Assembly: GCF_901709675.1 (NCBI RefSeq)
Contig: NC_051088.1
Coordinates: forward strand, 24,401,193 to 24,465,192
Direction of reading: 5' to 3'
Source of the DNA: Syngnathus acus
Taxonomy: Eukaryota > Chordata > Actinopteri > Syngnathiformes > Syngnathidae
DNA: 64,000 nt
Shown: piece after piece, positions 13,801 through 25,478 of the stretch
Position numbering within the stretch: the first letter of the stretch is position 1
Layout: each line of letters begins with the position of its first letter
The notes under the pieces: generated by a model
What the model saw: only the letters and a program-made list of their open reading frames with translations
What the model was told of the DNA's origin: nothing
Databases searched by the model: none
Translations under genes and position numbers: made by a program

Positions 13801-16800
13801 AAGGGTGGGAAAATTGAGGCTCCAGTTTTTGGATGACAATGTACAGAAAAGCTTACTTTTCTACTGCAGAGCGTTTCTGAGACTTGGACTGGTAGTTGAG
13901 AGCCATCTTTGTTTCCATCCCGGTGTAGATGACAACTGCTACAATAAGAGGGTGACAGAAAAGCCATGACAATCTCCTCTTTATGGAGACTTGACAAATT
14001 GTATAACCAATATGTTTACCATAAATGTACTCAGTGTTCTTCAGTGTGGCTCCTCTGAGAAGCAGGTTCTCGGATCCTAGTGGCCTGTGAACAACAACAA
14101 TCCGAATAAATCGTCTTTTTCGGACCCATGAGGAAAAATCTCACAGTATATAAAATCACTGACAATCACCCAATCTATTCTGTATTTGAAGGGGACCCGT
14201 GATAACTTTACCTCGCCACTGGCTCATTGTGCATATAAATGTTGATGCGACCGACAAACCTATTTGGAGAAAAAAAAAGTCAAAGAGAATCAGGAAGAAC
14301 TAATGTACCGTATTTTCCGCACTACAAGGGGCACCTAAAAACCTCCAATTTTCTCAAAAGCCGATAGTGTGCTTTATAATCCGGTGCGCCTTATATATGG
14401 ACCAATATGGATTCGTGGATGAGGACTAACTTATTAAAGGAACGGGTTTATTTTGTGTGTTGTGTGATATTAACGTTTGCGCAACGTTGAGTTATTGATA
14501 TATTGTTATTGTTTTCACTATTTCGAGTGTTACTATATTGTGATTGCATTAACGTTTGAGCAACGTTGAGTTATATATTCGGTGCGCCTTATATATGGAC
14601 ACAGTTTTAAAAAGGGCCCTTCATTGAAGGTGCGCTTTATAATCCGGTGCGCCTTATAGTGCGGAAAATACAGTATGCAAAAATGAAGCTTTCACTAACT
14701 TGTACAGATCTGGCTGTGGTTGTTCACATTCGATGGTAGCGTGGATTGAGTCCACCTCCTTCTCAGCATTGTAAGCTTTGGTGTCCTGCACTGCATAGTA
14801 TGTCTACAAAACATTCAGGCATTCAAACAACAGGCGACAGACAAAATGTCCAGCATTCCGCACCTTGTGACTGCTCTCGCCATCAAGACTCGCCGTGGTG
14901 ACAAAGCAGGTTCCGTCATCCCGGGACGTAGACAAGAGGATGAGATCGCAGGGAAATGATTCATCTTCTTTCACAAAGACTACGTCTCCCACCTGAGGCA
15001 TATTGAATGGTGAGGTATCTCAGTAACGGAGTTGGACACACAAATGTTTCAAAACACACCCGTAGTTTGCGACTCTGCTTGCGGATCACTTTGCCGTTTT
15101 GCAGCACGTGGACGGAACACTGGTTGACGGAGTTGTCGGCTTTGTGTCTCAGCCAGTCCTCGTAACCCTGAGAAGAAGAAAGCGTTCCATAGTGGGTGGT
15201 GACAGGGTACGTGGCGTGACGCCACCTGACCTTTAGGCTCTCTCACCTGTTTGATTGCCGTCACGGTGATGACAAAAAAAAGCGGCAGTCCACTCGTGAT
15301 TGGACTGGTGGGTGTGTCAATGATCAACTGGAAAAAAAAACAATGGAAAGACATTTTCCAGCGTTCAAAAAAGACACAATGACATTAGCCATTTAGTTTC
15401 ACACAGAAGATGTTATTCTCAAATTCAAAGAATGCAAAAATAAATACTAATGCGAATCAATATGTCTTTATAGAACCCAAGAGTGCTTAATGGGCCAAAA
15501 TGATGGCGCTAGATAGACTGGCCGATTAGTTTGGTTCATTGCTTTGTGTTATGATGGGAATGGAATGGGATGAACACAAAAGGTACATTTTATTTTGACT
15601 TCTCATGCAATAGCAGCCACACGGCAAGAAGAAAAAAAAATTGGATGATTTTGGTTGTTATCCAGCGTTTGCTTTTCAATGGTAATCCCGATTTCAATTG
15701 TGGCTTCTCTCCATCTTAAAAACACAATTGATATTGTGCAGCCTTACATGCAATAGGTGAATTCTCACTATTTAGGTTTACTATCAATAACTGGACCATG
15801 GTGAAATAATCTTGAATAAAAATATAACAACATACCGTTAGCTTTAATGGGGCACTTTACCTGAACCAAAAATATGATGAGAAAATAGAAGTTGGCAACT
15901 CTCCTGAACTGCTCAAACATGTTCTTGGGGATGAAGTTCCAAAATGTGTACTGAGAAACACAAAGAAGTCATATCAGCTTTTGTATGTATCTGAGACAAT
16001 CACCGTGACTGGCAGAAATTCAATTCAAAGAGAAGTCAAGGCCAGATATTTATAGTTTTTAGCATTTATTGATTAATATATCTTTATTTCGAACATATTT
16101 TATTTATTAATGCATGTACAATAATCTCCAGACTATAAATCGCTACTTTTTGTACAAGCTTCGAATCCCACGGTTTATAGTCCAATGCGGCTTATCTATG
16201 GATTCTTCATGATTTTTATCATAGTGTCAAATAATTTGTTTGGGTAATGCAGGTAATTACCCAAATATGGCTTATACATATTCTGGTGCATTTTATAGTC
16301 TGGTAGCTTTTTTTCCCCCCTGTATGCCGCCTCAAATGTGTGCAGCGTAATCGAATATATGCATGCATACATTTATTTTTTATTTATTTATTTGAGAACG
16401 GTATAACTGGCTGACGAGCGTCACAAACAGGCTTCTGCCTTCATGCGACGACAGATGCACTGCTTGGCGCCCCCCATTTTCGTCTGCCCCATCTTAGTCG
16501 GAGCGCTTCAGCTGATTGTTATTTATTTATTTATTTATATGTATTTAATTTCATTTAATTGGAGCGCTTCAGCTGATTGTTATTTATTTGTTTATTTATT
16601 TATTTATATGTATTTAATTTAATTTATTTATTATGCTTTCGCTGACCTTTGAGGACACTATGCGGTTGTCTGGGAATCTTTGTTGAATGAAGGCTTCGGC
16701 CCCTGGAGGAGGCTCCTTGTGTCCAATGTAGATTGTCCTGCTGTCCACCCAGTTCTCCTCACCCACACACTGCCGGGAAATTCATCATAAATCATCCAGA

Positions 16801-19800
16801 CATCACACATTATTTCAACAGCAGCAGCATGTCATGTGACACCAATGTTCCCCCTAAGCAATTCACAAACAGGATAGCAAACCATTCGAAGTTCCCTTCC
16901 ATTTTCATCAGCGCGACCGAGGGTGCAAATCTAATTATTCTACTTTATTTTGATATTTCTTAAGCATACATTGGCACTCCCACTCACCACTGAACAGACG
17001 CGCCAGGCGACTCGTGGCTTGCTCTATTCCGAAAGTCCATAGTTTACAGGCCCTTTAAATGAGACTCTTTCTCTCGTTCTGGAGGTCAAATGTTGAGAAA
17101 AGTTTACGTTTGAATCAATTACCGTATTTTCCAGACTATAAGTCGCTCCAGAGTACAAGTCTCACCAGCTATAAAATGCAAAACAAAGAAGAAAAAAACT
17201 GCAATTTTGCATTTCTGGGTGACATTTAGAGTATTGTACCCTTTGAGAGTAATTGATTGTCCATTTCTACTGGTTTATTTGGGTTCCAGCTCATTGGCCA
17301 CTCTTCCTAGAAGTCTTCATCGCCGCCCTGCTATCGATTGACTTCAACTTCCACCCACGTTCAAGCTTTTTGCAGAAAAGCCTGTCTGAGTTTAATCGAA
17401 TCAGACGAGGTCCTTACCAAATAAAACTCCATGAAAGAGCTGGTATATTCAGCCTTTGTTTGTAACTGGAGACATTAGGCTATTCTGAACCCTGGTAATC
17501 TCTTCGAGCGGCGTTTTATGTTTCAGGACATGATGGCTTTCAGAAGTTTATTTATAGTTTGAGGGGAAGCGTTTGTGGTCAGGATGGATGCGAGATGGAA
17601 GCCTGCAGATTTTCTATCTGTCTGCCTCAATGGAGTCCGAGTTACACTCAATGCCACACAAATATTGTCTCACTCGTGATATATATATCTAGATGAGCAA
17701 ACAAACTCCACCTCTCCTATTGTTCTTTACAATTGAGTTTCCTCAAATGTGTTATGGGTAGCACTTCCAGCAGGACACGGGCCCACCCATCACAGTGAGG
17801 ACACATTTCCGAAAAACTCCAACACCTCACCATCAACATACTACGCACTGACCTTCTGAACAATCCTTTTAACATGGGAACATGTTGGGCAAAGTTTTTG
17901 GTAAGACCCTTTTTGGTCCTTTATGACTATGACCGGAATGCTCAAATTTGATAAAGGCGTGCTTGTTGTGGTAGAGCCTTGTCCAGGATGACTAATAGGT
18001 AATGATGCAAATGAAGCTTCAAGATGATTCATGAACCCATTGTTGTGTTCACTTAGACCTCTAGATGGCACTCTCTGTTCACCAAAGAGCTGACTTGCCA
18101 TTTCTTAAAACCCTCTCTTTAAACCAACATTGCCATCTAGAGGAGCCAAAGAATACAACAACTGGTTCATGAAGCTTCATTTTCCCATCACTACTAATAG
18201 CCCCTAAAAAGTCGTCCCAGAAATGTCATTGTAGCTGTAAAAGTGAGCACTTCCTGTGTCTGTAAAAGCCCAGTACCCGAATCTGTTGTCCCATGTAGTT
18301 TATTTGGAGGTGTAGACATTACATCTGTGCGATATCTGGAGTGTAAAGATAACCGATGAGTGAAACAAACGACCATTGTTTCAATGCGGCTTTTAAGGTT
18401 GATTCATTGTTGTCACAGACAACCCCTTGTCAACAGGCTGTGACAGACAAAGTCAACACAGGCAAATGATGGTGGCCTGTTCTCTGTGATATAACCAGAC
18501 AACTGAATGAATCAGACATGCCAGCTCAGGGTTTGTTGTATGTCTTGAAAAAATCAAGTTTGCTTTTAGTCGGCGCTGACTGGTGATCAGGTCAAGCTGA
18601 CTTCTCAACCAAAGTCAGCTGGGATTGGAGAATGGCTAGACTGGAAATATACGTCAGTGCTTTTGATGATGTTTATGCCAGCAGAGAGGCCCTGATAAAA
18701 AAAAAAAAACACGTTAACATGTCCTTAAAAAGACGACAAAGAGCAAGCTACTCTCGAGAGATAAGCACGTGAGTGTTGATTGTGTGTTTCACATTGTGTT
18801 TTACTGATTTCACATTAGCAGAAACTAGCACTCAACTCTTGGGGTAAGGACAAGTCCATACTATTAAGAATTCAAATGGAATGTTTTTGTGATTTCCAAA
18901 ATGTTCAGACCAGCAATATTGAGTGGAAATGCCATAATATTCATGACAGGTACCTAACTAAGCACTTTCGCTATAGGACGAAACGCTTTTTGTGAATAGC
19001 CTTAGTCGGCATATTTGTGATTTTAGAGTTTGATATAAATAAGTAATGCTTCTCTACTGGACACATTAACACTATCGTAAATGTATATTTTGCTGGAGAA
19101 GCATTATCAGCACAAACGTTGCTTATATATAGCCTATAAATATGCACACATCTGCACATCTTCTTGTCAAGTAAAGGCTTTTAAACAGTTATATTGTCAG
19201 GCTCGGCGATGTTATTTATAGCAAATTTCGAAATAAGCCAGATTCTATCAATTTTGAGAAACCCTTGGCTAAACCATTGAAATGTGGTGTGAGCATGGTA
19301 GTGACTCTTGTAACTTTTCTTTCTTGAATAGAGGGCTACCAACATTTTTGTCATGTGTGGCAACATGTGTGTTAACAGCTGTGAATAACCCGTTAAAAAA
19401 ATTCTACTGACACTTCCCCGAACCACATGAGATAAAGCAGTATCTCTGCATTGTAACTAAAGCATTGGTAGATTTGTCTCTGAAGAGGTCAAAACCACTA
19501 TAGCGGAAATAAATGCAAGACGACCATCGAAGCCATTCACGGCCTGATGTCATTAAGGACAAACTCTTCAATCAAATCAACACATCTAATTAATTTTTTT
19601 ATTAAATTAAAATTACATTTTAATTTTAAATTAAATTAAATTCAATTTGATTTAATTCAATTTGAATTAACTATTAAATTGAATGGAATTTGAATTAACC
19701 ACAAGCAGAACTTCCCGGAGAATAAGCATGGTCATTCTTTCCAAATAGTCCTTATACGTGACTCATTGTGCACAGCGAAAGAGAAAGAACTGCTGAGAGT

Positions 19801-22800
19801 CACATGATCTCCCCCCCCCCCCCGTCTCAACCTTCTGAGTTCAAGTCACGTGGGATACATGTTTGGCTTGAAGGCCACTGCAGCTGCATTTTTGCTCCTA
19901 CACGTTTTGTAGTACCCAAATTATGAAAGAATTCTGATCAAAAGTGAAAGCATGAAGTATGCTGGTGAATTCAGCGACAGTCCCGTCCATCTGTTTCTGT
20001 CTCAACTTCCTGCTGTAACTCAATACCTTCGATGTCTCACAGGAGTCTGAGGAAAAGAACCAAAATGCTTTTCTTCTTTTATCGCCCACCAATGTGTGTG
20101 TTTTGCCACTTGGCACATTAGCGCTTCTCGCTCATCCCTGATTTTTGTCCTGTGGGGGAGACTTTTGTGTAATGGTTTCCATTATATTATATTGCCATTA
20201 AACCAAATACAAACAAAGCTGCAATGGAAAAAGTCAACATAAAGTCTGCTTGACTTTTGGCTCTTAACGGTTCTGACTTCAGAGACTCTATTGCTAACAT
20301 GATGATGGACTGAAAAGCTTTGGTCAAATCCTAAAATCTTGCTTTGTTTCTGCTCAATGCCCCATCAACAATCAGCTCCAAGAAGACCAGGAGATTATCT
20401 AAGCTTTTATCTCCAGTAGATTCGATCAATGTTTCCTAATCTTGATTGACTATGTTTACATTAGGGTTGTCACAAACAATTTGTTTTCGACTCGATTACC
20501 ATGGCGATTATTCCATTCACCCCCCCCCCCCTCTCCTTTTTTGTTGATATTTTTATTGGGAAAAAGTTGAGTTTGCCAAAGATGACATTTGAACACCATA
20601 GCAATTTCAAATATCATTTAATTTCACTATTGATTTTGGAGGGTCTGTTGTTCACAAGTGCCTCTCTTTGCCATTAACAGCAGCTCTAGTGGAATGAGGA
20701 CTTGCTTGAGAACGAGTCTCAAGCGATGCTAAGTTAAGCATTCGTGCAGTTTCACGCAAATGACTTTCCGTTTGCAACTGTTACACAGCTTAATATAATA
20801 TCGAGTCTACCAACACCACGCAGTACTGGTTGCATGCTTTTCGAAAATCAGAGGCTGCTCTGAAAGTTTTATAAAAGCAAAGATTTTCCTTGTTTTGTAT
20901 TAAAACAAAGGAAATATTCTTTGCTTTAAATTTCTTAAAAAGTATTCTGAGACCACGGAGGGTGTTTTTGCCACTACAATAAATAAATAAATAAGGATGA
21001 ATAACCTCGTCTAAATATTCCCTCGCATGCATCTTATTTTGTTGTTGATTCAATATATTCCGAATTTTTTTTCTACTCAACCACTGGAACTTAACAAAGT
21101 CAATGATTTCATCAGAGTGTAAAAGACTGATAATATCAAAGAGGAGCAACAAGAGCATGATACCATGTGGCCAGCATGAGGCTAGGCACATGACCTAGGC
21201 TGAGTAGCGCAGTTGGAATGGATCTTACAAGCCCTAACTTATGTGGAAGAGCATTCCGGGACACCCAGTTGTTAAGGTTAAATAATTACATTTGCAGGAA
21301 CTATTTAATAAAAATACCTTCTCAGAACCAAATCACTTAAGAGCAAACAATAGCGCTTAGCAGATCATGAACCAAATAGGAGATTTATTTCAAGGCGTTG
21401 TAAGCCCAAATTCATGATTGAAATGAAGTCATTGCAAATTCAGCAGTGGCTGCTTTCTTTGTAGAAATCCCAATCAAACATTAATGTGGTGATTATTTAT
21501 TCATGCTTAAAATGTTTAATGCAGTGCTGTTAAACAATAACTTGGATTTACGCTGAGTAACGCTGCACTTTGTTTCATGATTGATACATCATAGTCTTTT
21601 TCGTACGGCCCAGTTCCCGCAACCCGTGTAGGCAAGTTTCCACCGCTGCCAAGTGCTTGCGTTGTTTGGAATCTCAATTCCGATCATAAAACGATAAATT
21701 GTTCAATGTGTAAGAAAGTGGTGTCCGTGAAGATGCCCGTAAATGATGGGATGCTGTTGCCGTGTTATGTCGGAGGTCAGCAAAGGTCACAGACATTGTC
21801 TCAATTATATTACCGTATTTTCCACACTATTAGGCGCACTTAAAAACTTCAAATTTCAACTAATTAGGGTGCGCCTTATAATCCAGTGCGCCTTATAGTG
21901 CGAAAAATACAACAATCAGTGCTGATTTGCGCCCAAAGTTGTTCATAGGGGGGTTACTTCAGGGCACATACATTCACACGGCTACCAGATCTATCCAAGG
22001 TCAGAATAATCCGTAGTGTGAAAGCTTTGGAGCATCCAAGAGAGTCAGGGTATTGGTCAGGTGCATAGTCAGCATTTGGAAAGATGGGCTTTATATTATC
22101 ACTGGGCTTTTATTTACTGTCTGGGACTGGAACTGGGAATACTTTGTTCCAGTGAGTTGCGCCACTATCACTCCCAGTGTCAAGGAGAACATTAAGGTTG
22201 CAGAGAGCAACGGTGACATGACAAGCCAAGTTCAAACATATCTCTTTCTTGGAATAGGGGAGTCCACGAGTCATTAACCCTGGGCTATCTCGCCCATCTC
22301 GGTATCCTTGTTCTATGGGCTGCGAATGCAACTGCAGCGGTTCTGACACAAGCTCTGCACCACAACATGAAGTCTCAAAGTGTGGTCGTTGATATTTAGT
22401 GCACGTGTCTTACCTTTTTTGAACAGACAAAACCATTTTTTTTTTTAACTTATTATGACTCGAAGCAGACTGAGTATGATATTATTCCAAAATAAGTCAA
22501 CTTATACCTAAAATAACTGGAGATATTATGCTCTGCCTAGAAATAGCTCAAAAGTTTACAAATTGAGGATATTTAAAATTGATTTTAAATTGAGTTTGAG
22601 ACCCCTGGTATAGAGCGTATTCTTGATTCGTTTAATGTCATCCTCATTGAATTATTCTTATTTTTAAATAAGGACATTTCTAACTGACCCCAAACGTTTG
22701 AACATGCCACAACTTAGACCTGCTTTTAGCTGGTCTAAATTCAGGTCCACTTTATGCGTGTGATGGAAAACACCTTTAGCGCGCAGATCTTTGAAAATAG

Positions 22801-24979
22801 GGCATCAAGGCTGCATTATATCGACTTTCCAGTCATGCCGGGACATTTACCTGCTCTTGATGTGGCTGGTGACCCAAGAGAAGGGGGCTAAAGCACTCCA
22901 GCTTGTCCCTAAACACCCTTTCACCCCCCCACCACCACACACACTCGTTAAAAGAATAGAAGACTGCACAAGCACTATCATCGTGTCTGCTTATGAATTA
23001 TTGATAGGCAGACAGCGCCAAGAAGTGCATGTGAGCCACTGGCCTCCACCTCACCTAGCTACAAGTCTATTCCCTGCCCCGGCGCGCATGGCGTCACTGA
23101 AACTCCGAAACAACTGCAGCTTTTCATGGCATAAACTGTGTAAGGTGCAACAGGTAGAATACAAGCAGCAAAGCAGAAGGCCAGTGATTGATTGGCTTGG
23201 ATTGGTGGAGCAGATTAAATGCGTGAAGGTAGTGAACACCAGTAACCCTTTAATCCCCAAGCAGAAGGAGATTTAGCTTCCTGTCCAGGAATGGCGATTA
23301 GTCAGACGCGGTGGAATGCTGTTTGGCTGCAGATGCACACCTCGACGTGGAGGCGGGGCGGCATTTGACACACTAAAGTACACGACAGTGTTGCAATCCT
23401 GCATCATTATTTGAGCTTGCTTCACTCGGAAATATTTGATTTATATTTGAAGTGGATGGAACGAGACAAAAAATGATTCGCAAAATTCAGAAAGGATTAT
23501 TACATCATCAGGAAGCAGCAACAGGCTTTCAATACTCTTGACTTTACATTTAAAGCCTTCCCAAATGGTCTTGTTAAAACCATTGCAGGGGAGGATGGGA
23601 GAAATGGGCGAAGCGAGCAAGTGAGTTCATTCATGTCACATTTCATTGTCATTCTGCACGAGTGTATATTACACTTGAGAAGTGATCTTACATAACCATC
23701 CTCTGCTCTTTTGATCTACTGAGAGACGGCGGCCATTGGGGTGACTCTAGATGTATTTGTAAGTGAATGTCTCGCTAAACAACTTCATTACAAACTGTCC
23801 TCATTAAAAGAAAATCTCCTTTCCCCTCAGATGACCAAATGAAGATATATTTATTTCTTCTCATATAAATGTGGTGGGTCAATCTTCATTATTTTGCAGC
23901 GTCCCGTTTATGAAAGCAAACCCTAATCGAAAATATTCACAATTCACAGTGCATACACTGTCATCACAATCAATTTAGCCTAAAGTCATTTGTCTTGAGC
24001 TGTTATCCAGATCAATTACACGAGCAGACCTCATCAGCATCCCGCAACCAATGAGTCGCAGTCGTGTCTCAGCCTGCGTCCGACTCCATTTCAGCTCCCA
24101 TGCAGCAGGGATTTCATTTTATTGCCCATTAGCAACAGTTGGGAGGTCGGACCTAAGCCTCAGCTGAGCAAGAAGCTTTCTGACTCATGTGAGCAGCGCT
24201 CGTGCAACACATTAGTGTGGAGTCTAATGCAAGACCCAAACAGGATGGTGGCTCAATTGCAGCCCATCGATTTGACTAGCAGGGGGAAAAACAAGTGGAT
24301 TACATAATTCATGGGACCTTTCCATTTGTAGTCCTTCTCAAATGGGAGCTGTCACAAAATGTTTTAGACTGGTTTGCATCGATGAAATAAGAATTAGTTT
24401 TGGGGTACATATACAAAAGTAACTCATTAACTTAATTAAATGAGTGGATTTGCAAGTATGATTATAGTATTACATTTATTGTGATAATCTGCATTTTGTG
24501 GCTGGCTGGCTGGCTGCTTTTCTGTGCAAGTTCCAACTTGTTTCCACATAGGCTGCAATTGCTCATTTCTGAGGTGATAACACAAACCCTGGCTTTACGG
24601 TTGGTACATATTTGATACGGGTAGGTCTACATTGCACAGATATAGACCGGATTTATAGTCATTCAATCGGAATTGGGCAATGGGCGCATAGGTCATGACA
24701 ACTACGAGTTGATCTTTAACTTTAATTCTACTAAACCAAAGTGAATCATTCCAAATGACAGCATTCAAAATGAGTTCGGCTTCAATTCTTTACATTCTTG
24801 TGTCTTCATTTCTCGAGTGAAACGTAATCCGGATGAGTGGTAGAAAGCATCAGTGGTGCTCTACATGATGTCCGCGTGGTTTGTGTGGGGAAAAAACGGC
24901 AAGACACCGATGCCATGAGTTATACGGAACTTACATATCTGCTGATGAGGGTCCGGAGTGTGCTGAGATCTAGCCCCAT
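4598..24979 (-). CDS. atp11a: Phospholipid-transporting P4-ATPase ATP11A (30 coding exons, 1204 aa)
   Basis: Flippase catalytic subunit. The family moves aminophospholipids from the outer to the inner leaflet, with a CDC50-type partner. Exons in transcript order: 24979-24935, 16769-16647, 15950-15861, 15327-15247, 15167-15060, 14992-14864, 14803-14700, 14259-14212, 14084-14020, 13938-13857, 13326-13176, 13103-12906, 12822-12709, 12575-12516, 12430-12264, 12180-12109, 12020-11947, 11875-11772, 11696-11515, 10482-10234, 10168-9991, 9922-9820, 9755-9610, 9531-9472, 9408-9281, 9120-8985, 7115-7050, 6989-6886, 6793-6628, 4879-4598. All junctions are GT-AG and the sum is 3615 nt, in frame. Visible motifs: DGES in the actuator domain (~186-189), PVSM in TM4 (~362-365), the phosphorylation motif DKTGT (Asp ~415), KGAD in the nucleotide-binding domain (~578) and the hinge GDGAND (~826-831), followed by six hydrophobic segments. 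The paralogue call (11A, not 11B/11C) rests on recalled near-identity to mammalian ATP11A across most exons. The start ATG opens a 15-codon exon, as in the family. Confidence 0.96.
4880..6627 (-). other. Last intron of atp11a
   Basis: A 1.75-kb intron holding the family B transposon at 5029-5414, a (CA)n tract near 5687-5702 and a second CA/TA tract near 5836-5870. No other gene is seen. Alternative terminal exons of atp11a would be expected here, but none fits the phase-0 donor convincingly. Confidence 0.55.
5029..5414. mobile_element. Palindromic DNA transposon (TACCGTATTTTCCGG family B), copy 1
   Basis: Begins TACCGTATTTTCCGGACTAT and ends with the near reverse complement (AAAAATACGGTA). 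Internal GGCGCACC / GTGCGCCTTATAG motifs repeat. It lies in the last intron of atp11a. The terminal TA could be a duplicated TA target, as in Tc1/mariner-type elements (inference). It is non-coding, and short ORFs inside it are spurious. Confidence 0.8.
7116..8984 (-). other. atp11a intron between exons 26 and 27
   Basis: A 1.87-kb intron. It contains the hAT-like MITE at 8153-8349 and otherwise AT-rich unique sequence with A/T homopolymers. No coding exon or RNA gene is recognised. Confidence 0.6.
8153..8349. mobile_element. hAT-like foldback MITE, family A, copy 2
   Basis: A 197-bp copy with the same arms as the element at 3605. It is flanked by cgaaaag at 8146-8152 and again at 8351-8357, a clean 7-8 bp target-site duplication. 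It lies in an atp11a intron. Confidence 0.87.
10780..10893 (-). repeat. Reverse-oriented fish LINE 3'-tail-like fragment
   Basis: Read on the minus strand it contains TCTGGCGACCTG, then a degenerate 'tcagctgggataggctccagc'-type stretch, then GTGGAAAATGGATGCATGG. This matches the 3' tail shared by many teleost non-LTR retrotransposons (recalled, not searched). It directly abuts the family C transposon at 10896 in the same atp11a intron. Confidence 0.5.
10896..11473. mobile_element. Tc1/mariner-superfamily-like MITE (CAGTAATCCCTCG family C)
   Basis: Bounded by TA dinucleotides, with terminal inverted repeats CAGTAATCCCTCG... / ...CGAGGGATTACTG. The ends carry ATCGCGGTTCG / ACATATCGCGGGT sub-terminal motifs. 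The interior is AT-rich with a roughly 65-bp unit ('gagttctaaaaaca...atttacagtat...') repeated about twice near 11096-11215. No transposase is present. Superfamily assignment rests on the TA target and TIR style. Confidence 0.75.
13380..13734. mobile_element. Palindromic DNA transposon family B, copy 2
   Basis: TACCGTATTTTCCGGACTAT ... CCCGGAAAATACGGTA, about 355 bp, with the same internal block (atcatgtcagattttgaatc) as the copy at 5029. It accounts for two thirds of the 530-bp atp11a intron 13327-13856. Confidence 0.8.
14306..14675. mobile_element. Palindromic DNA transposon family B, copy 3 (divergent interior)
   Basis: TACCGTATTTTCCGCACTAC ... GTGCGGAAAATACAGTA, about 370 bp, inside the 440-bp atp11a intron 14260-14699. 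Its interior differs from copies 1 and 2 and repeats 'aacgtttg(c/a)gcaacgttgagtta' twice. It is therefore a subfamily sharing ends but not the core. Confidence 0.75.
16130..16312. mobile_element. Degenerate relative of family B transposon
   Basis: 'atctccagactataaatcgct' near 16130 pairs imperfectly with 'attttatagtctggtagc' near 16290-16308. Inner copies 'ttatagtccaatgcggcttat' also resemble the family. It is an old, decayed copy in the atp11a intron after exon 2. Confidence 0.5.
16498..16622. repeat. Two-copy ~61-bp tandem duplication
   Basis: The sequence ggagcgcttcagctgattgt followed by a TTTA-rich tail occurs at 16500 and again at 16561, back to back and nearly identical. The array ends about 25 bp from the donor of atp11a exon 2 (exon boundary 16647). 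Confidence 0.8.
17120..17175. mobile_element. Solo end of a family B-like transposon
   Basis: TACCGTATTTTCCAGACTATAAGTCGCTCC without a matching right end within several hundred bases. It is a truncated copy in atp11a intron 1. Confidence 0.55.
18000..18193. mobile_element. hAT-like foldback MITE, family A, copy 3
   Basis: A 194-bp copy with the usual arms (TAATGATGCAAATGAAGCTTC ... CTTCATTTTCCCATCACTA). It is flanked by ctaatag at 17992-17998 and 18194-18200, a target-site duplication. It lies in atp11a intron 1. Confidence 0.87.
21811..21911. mobile_element. Short internal-deletion copy of family B transposon
   Basis: TACCGTATTTTCCACACTATTAGGCGCAC ... GTGCGCCTTATAGTGCGAAAAATAC in only about 100 bp. 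It keeps both terminal repeats and little else, so it can fold as a single hairpin. Confidence 0.7.
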
Positions 24980-25428
24980 CCTGTCCCTCTGTCCGTCCCG
25001 GCAAATTCTTCTCTTCTTCCCGTCTCGCGCTCCACACGAACGGCGCTATCTTATTTTTAATTCTCCTTCCCGGTCCATTACTTTACTTTACGCCCTTCTC
25101 TTTCTAAAAAAATAAATAAATACTGAGTGGCGCTCACCTGGAGAGATGGTGAACTGTATCCCCCTGAGTGGACGGAGACAAATAGCGTTTTAACATCCAA
25201 GTCACCGTCGCACTGGACTTTTCTAATCTCCTTTCCTCGCGCGCCCTACAAAGGAGCTTTCCTCTCGTGGGCGTCACGCGCAGCCAGGTGTTGGCGCATG
25301 CGCCTTTGCGTGCTGTTGCTGCGAAATTGACTTCCACCAACTAATTGGAAGTTATTTTAAAAAAAGAACTACAAAGAAACTCACAAGTAACTTTCCCCCC
25401 ACTCATTTCTCAACTAGTGGAATAATAA

Positions 25429-25478
<50 letters not shown>

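Larger units (their letters stand above)
16770..24934 (-). other. First intron of atp11a (8.2 kb)
   Basis: Long 5' intron between the 15-codon exon 1 and exon 2. It holds a solo family B end (17120), a hAT-like MITE (18000-18193), a short family B copy (21811-21911), an AATT-rich stretch (19590-19700), C runs (19810-19822, 20520-20530) and a fragment of the 'ccccaaacttttgaac' family near 22672-22710. Several open frames occur (for example 20790-21191 and 22791-23276), but none resembles a known protein. No RNA gene is recognised. First introns often carry regulatory elements, which cannot be judged here. Confidence 0.6.

Noticed and set aside
20790-21191. 133-codon minus-strand ORF in atp11a intron 1
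   Set aside because: No recognisable domain, low complexity, no splice structure; compatible with a chance open frame in AT-rich DNA.
22791-23276. 161-codon plus-strand ORF in atp11a intron 1
   Set aside because: No similarity recognised and no transcriptional signals; kept only as a note.
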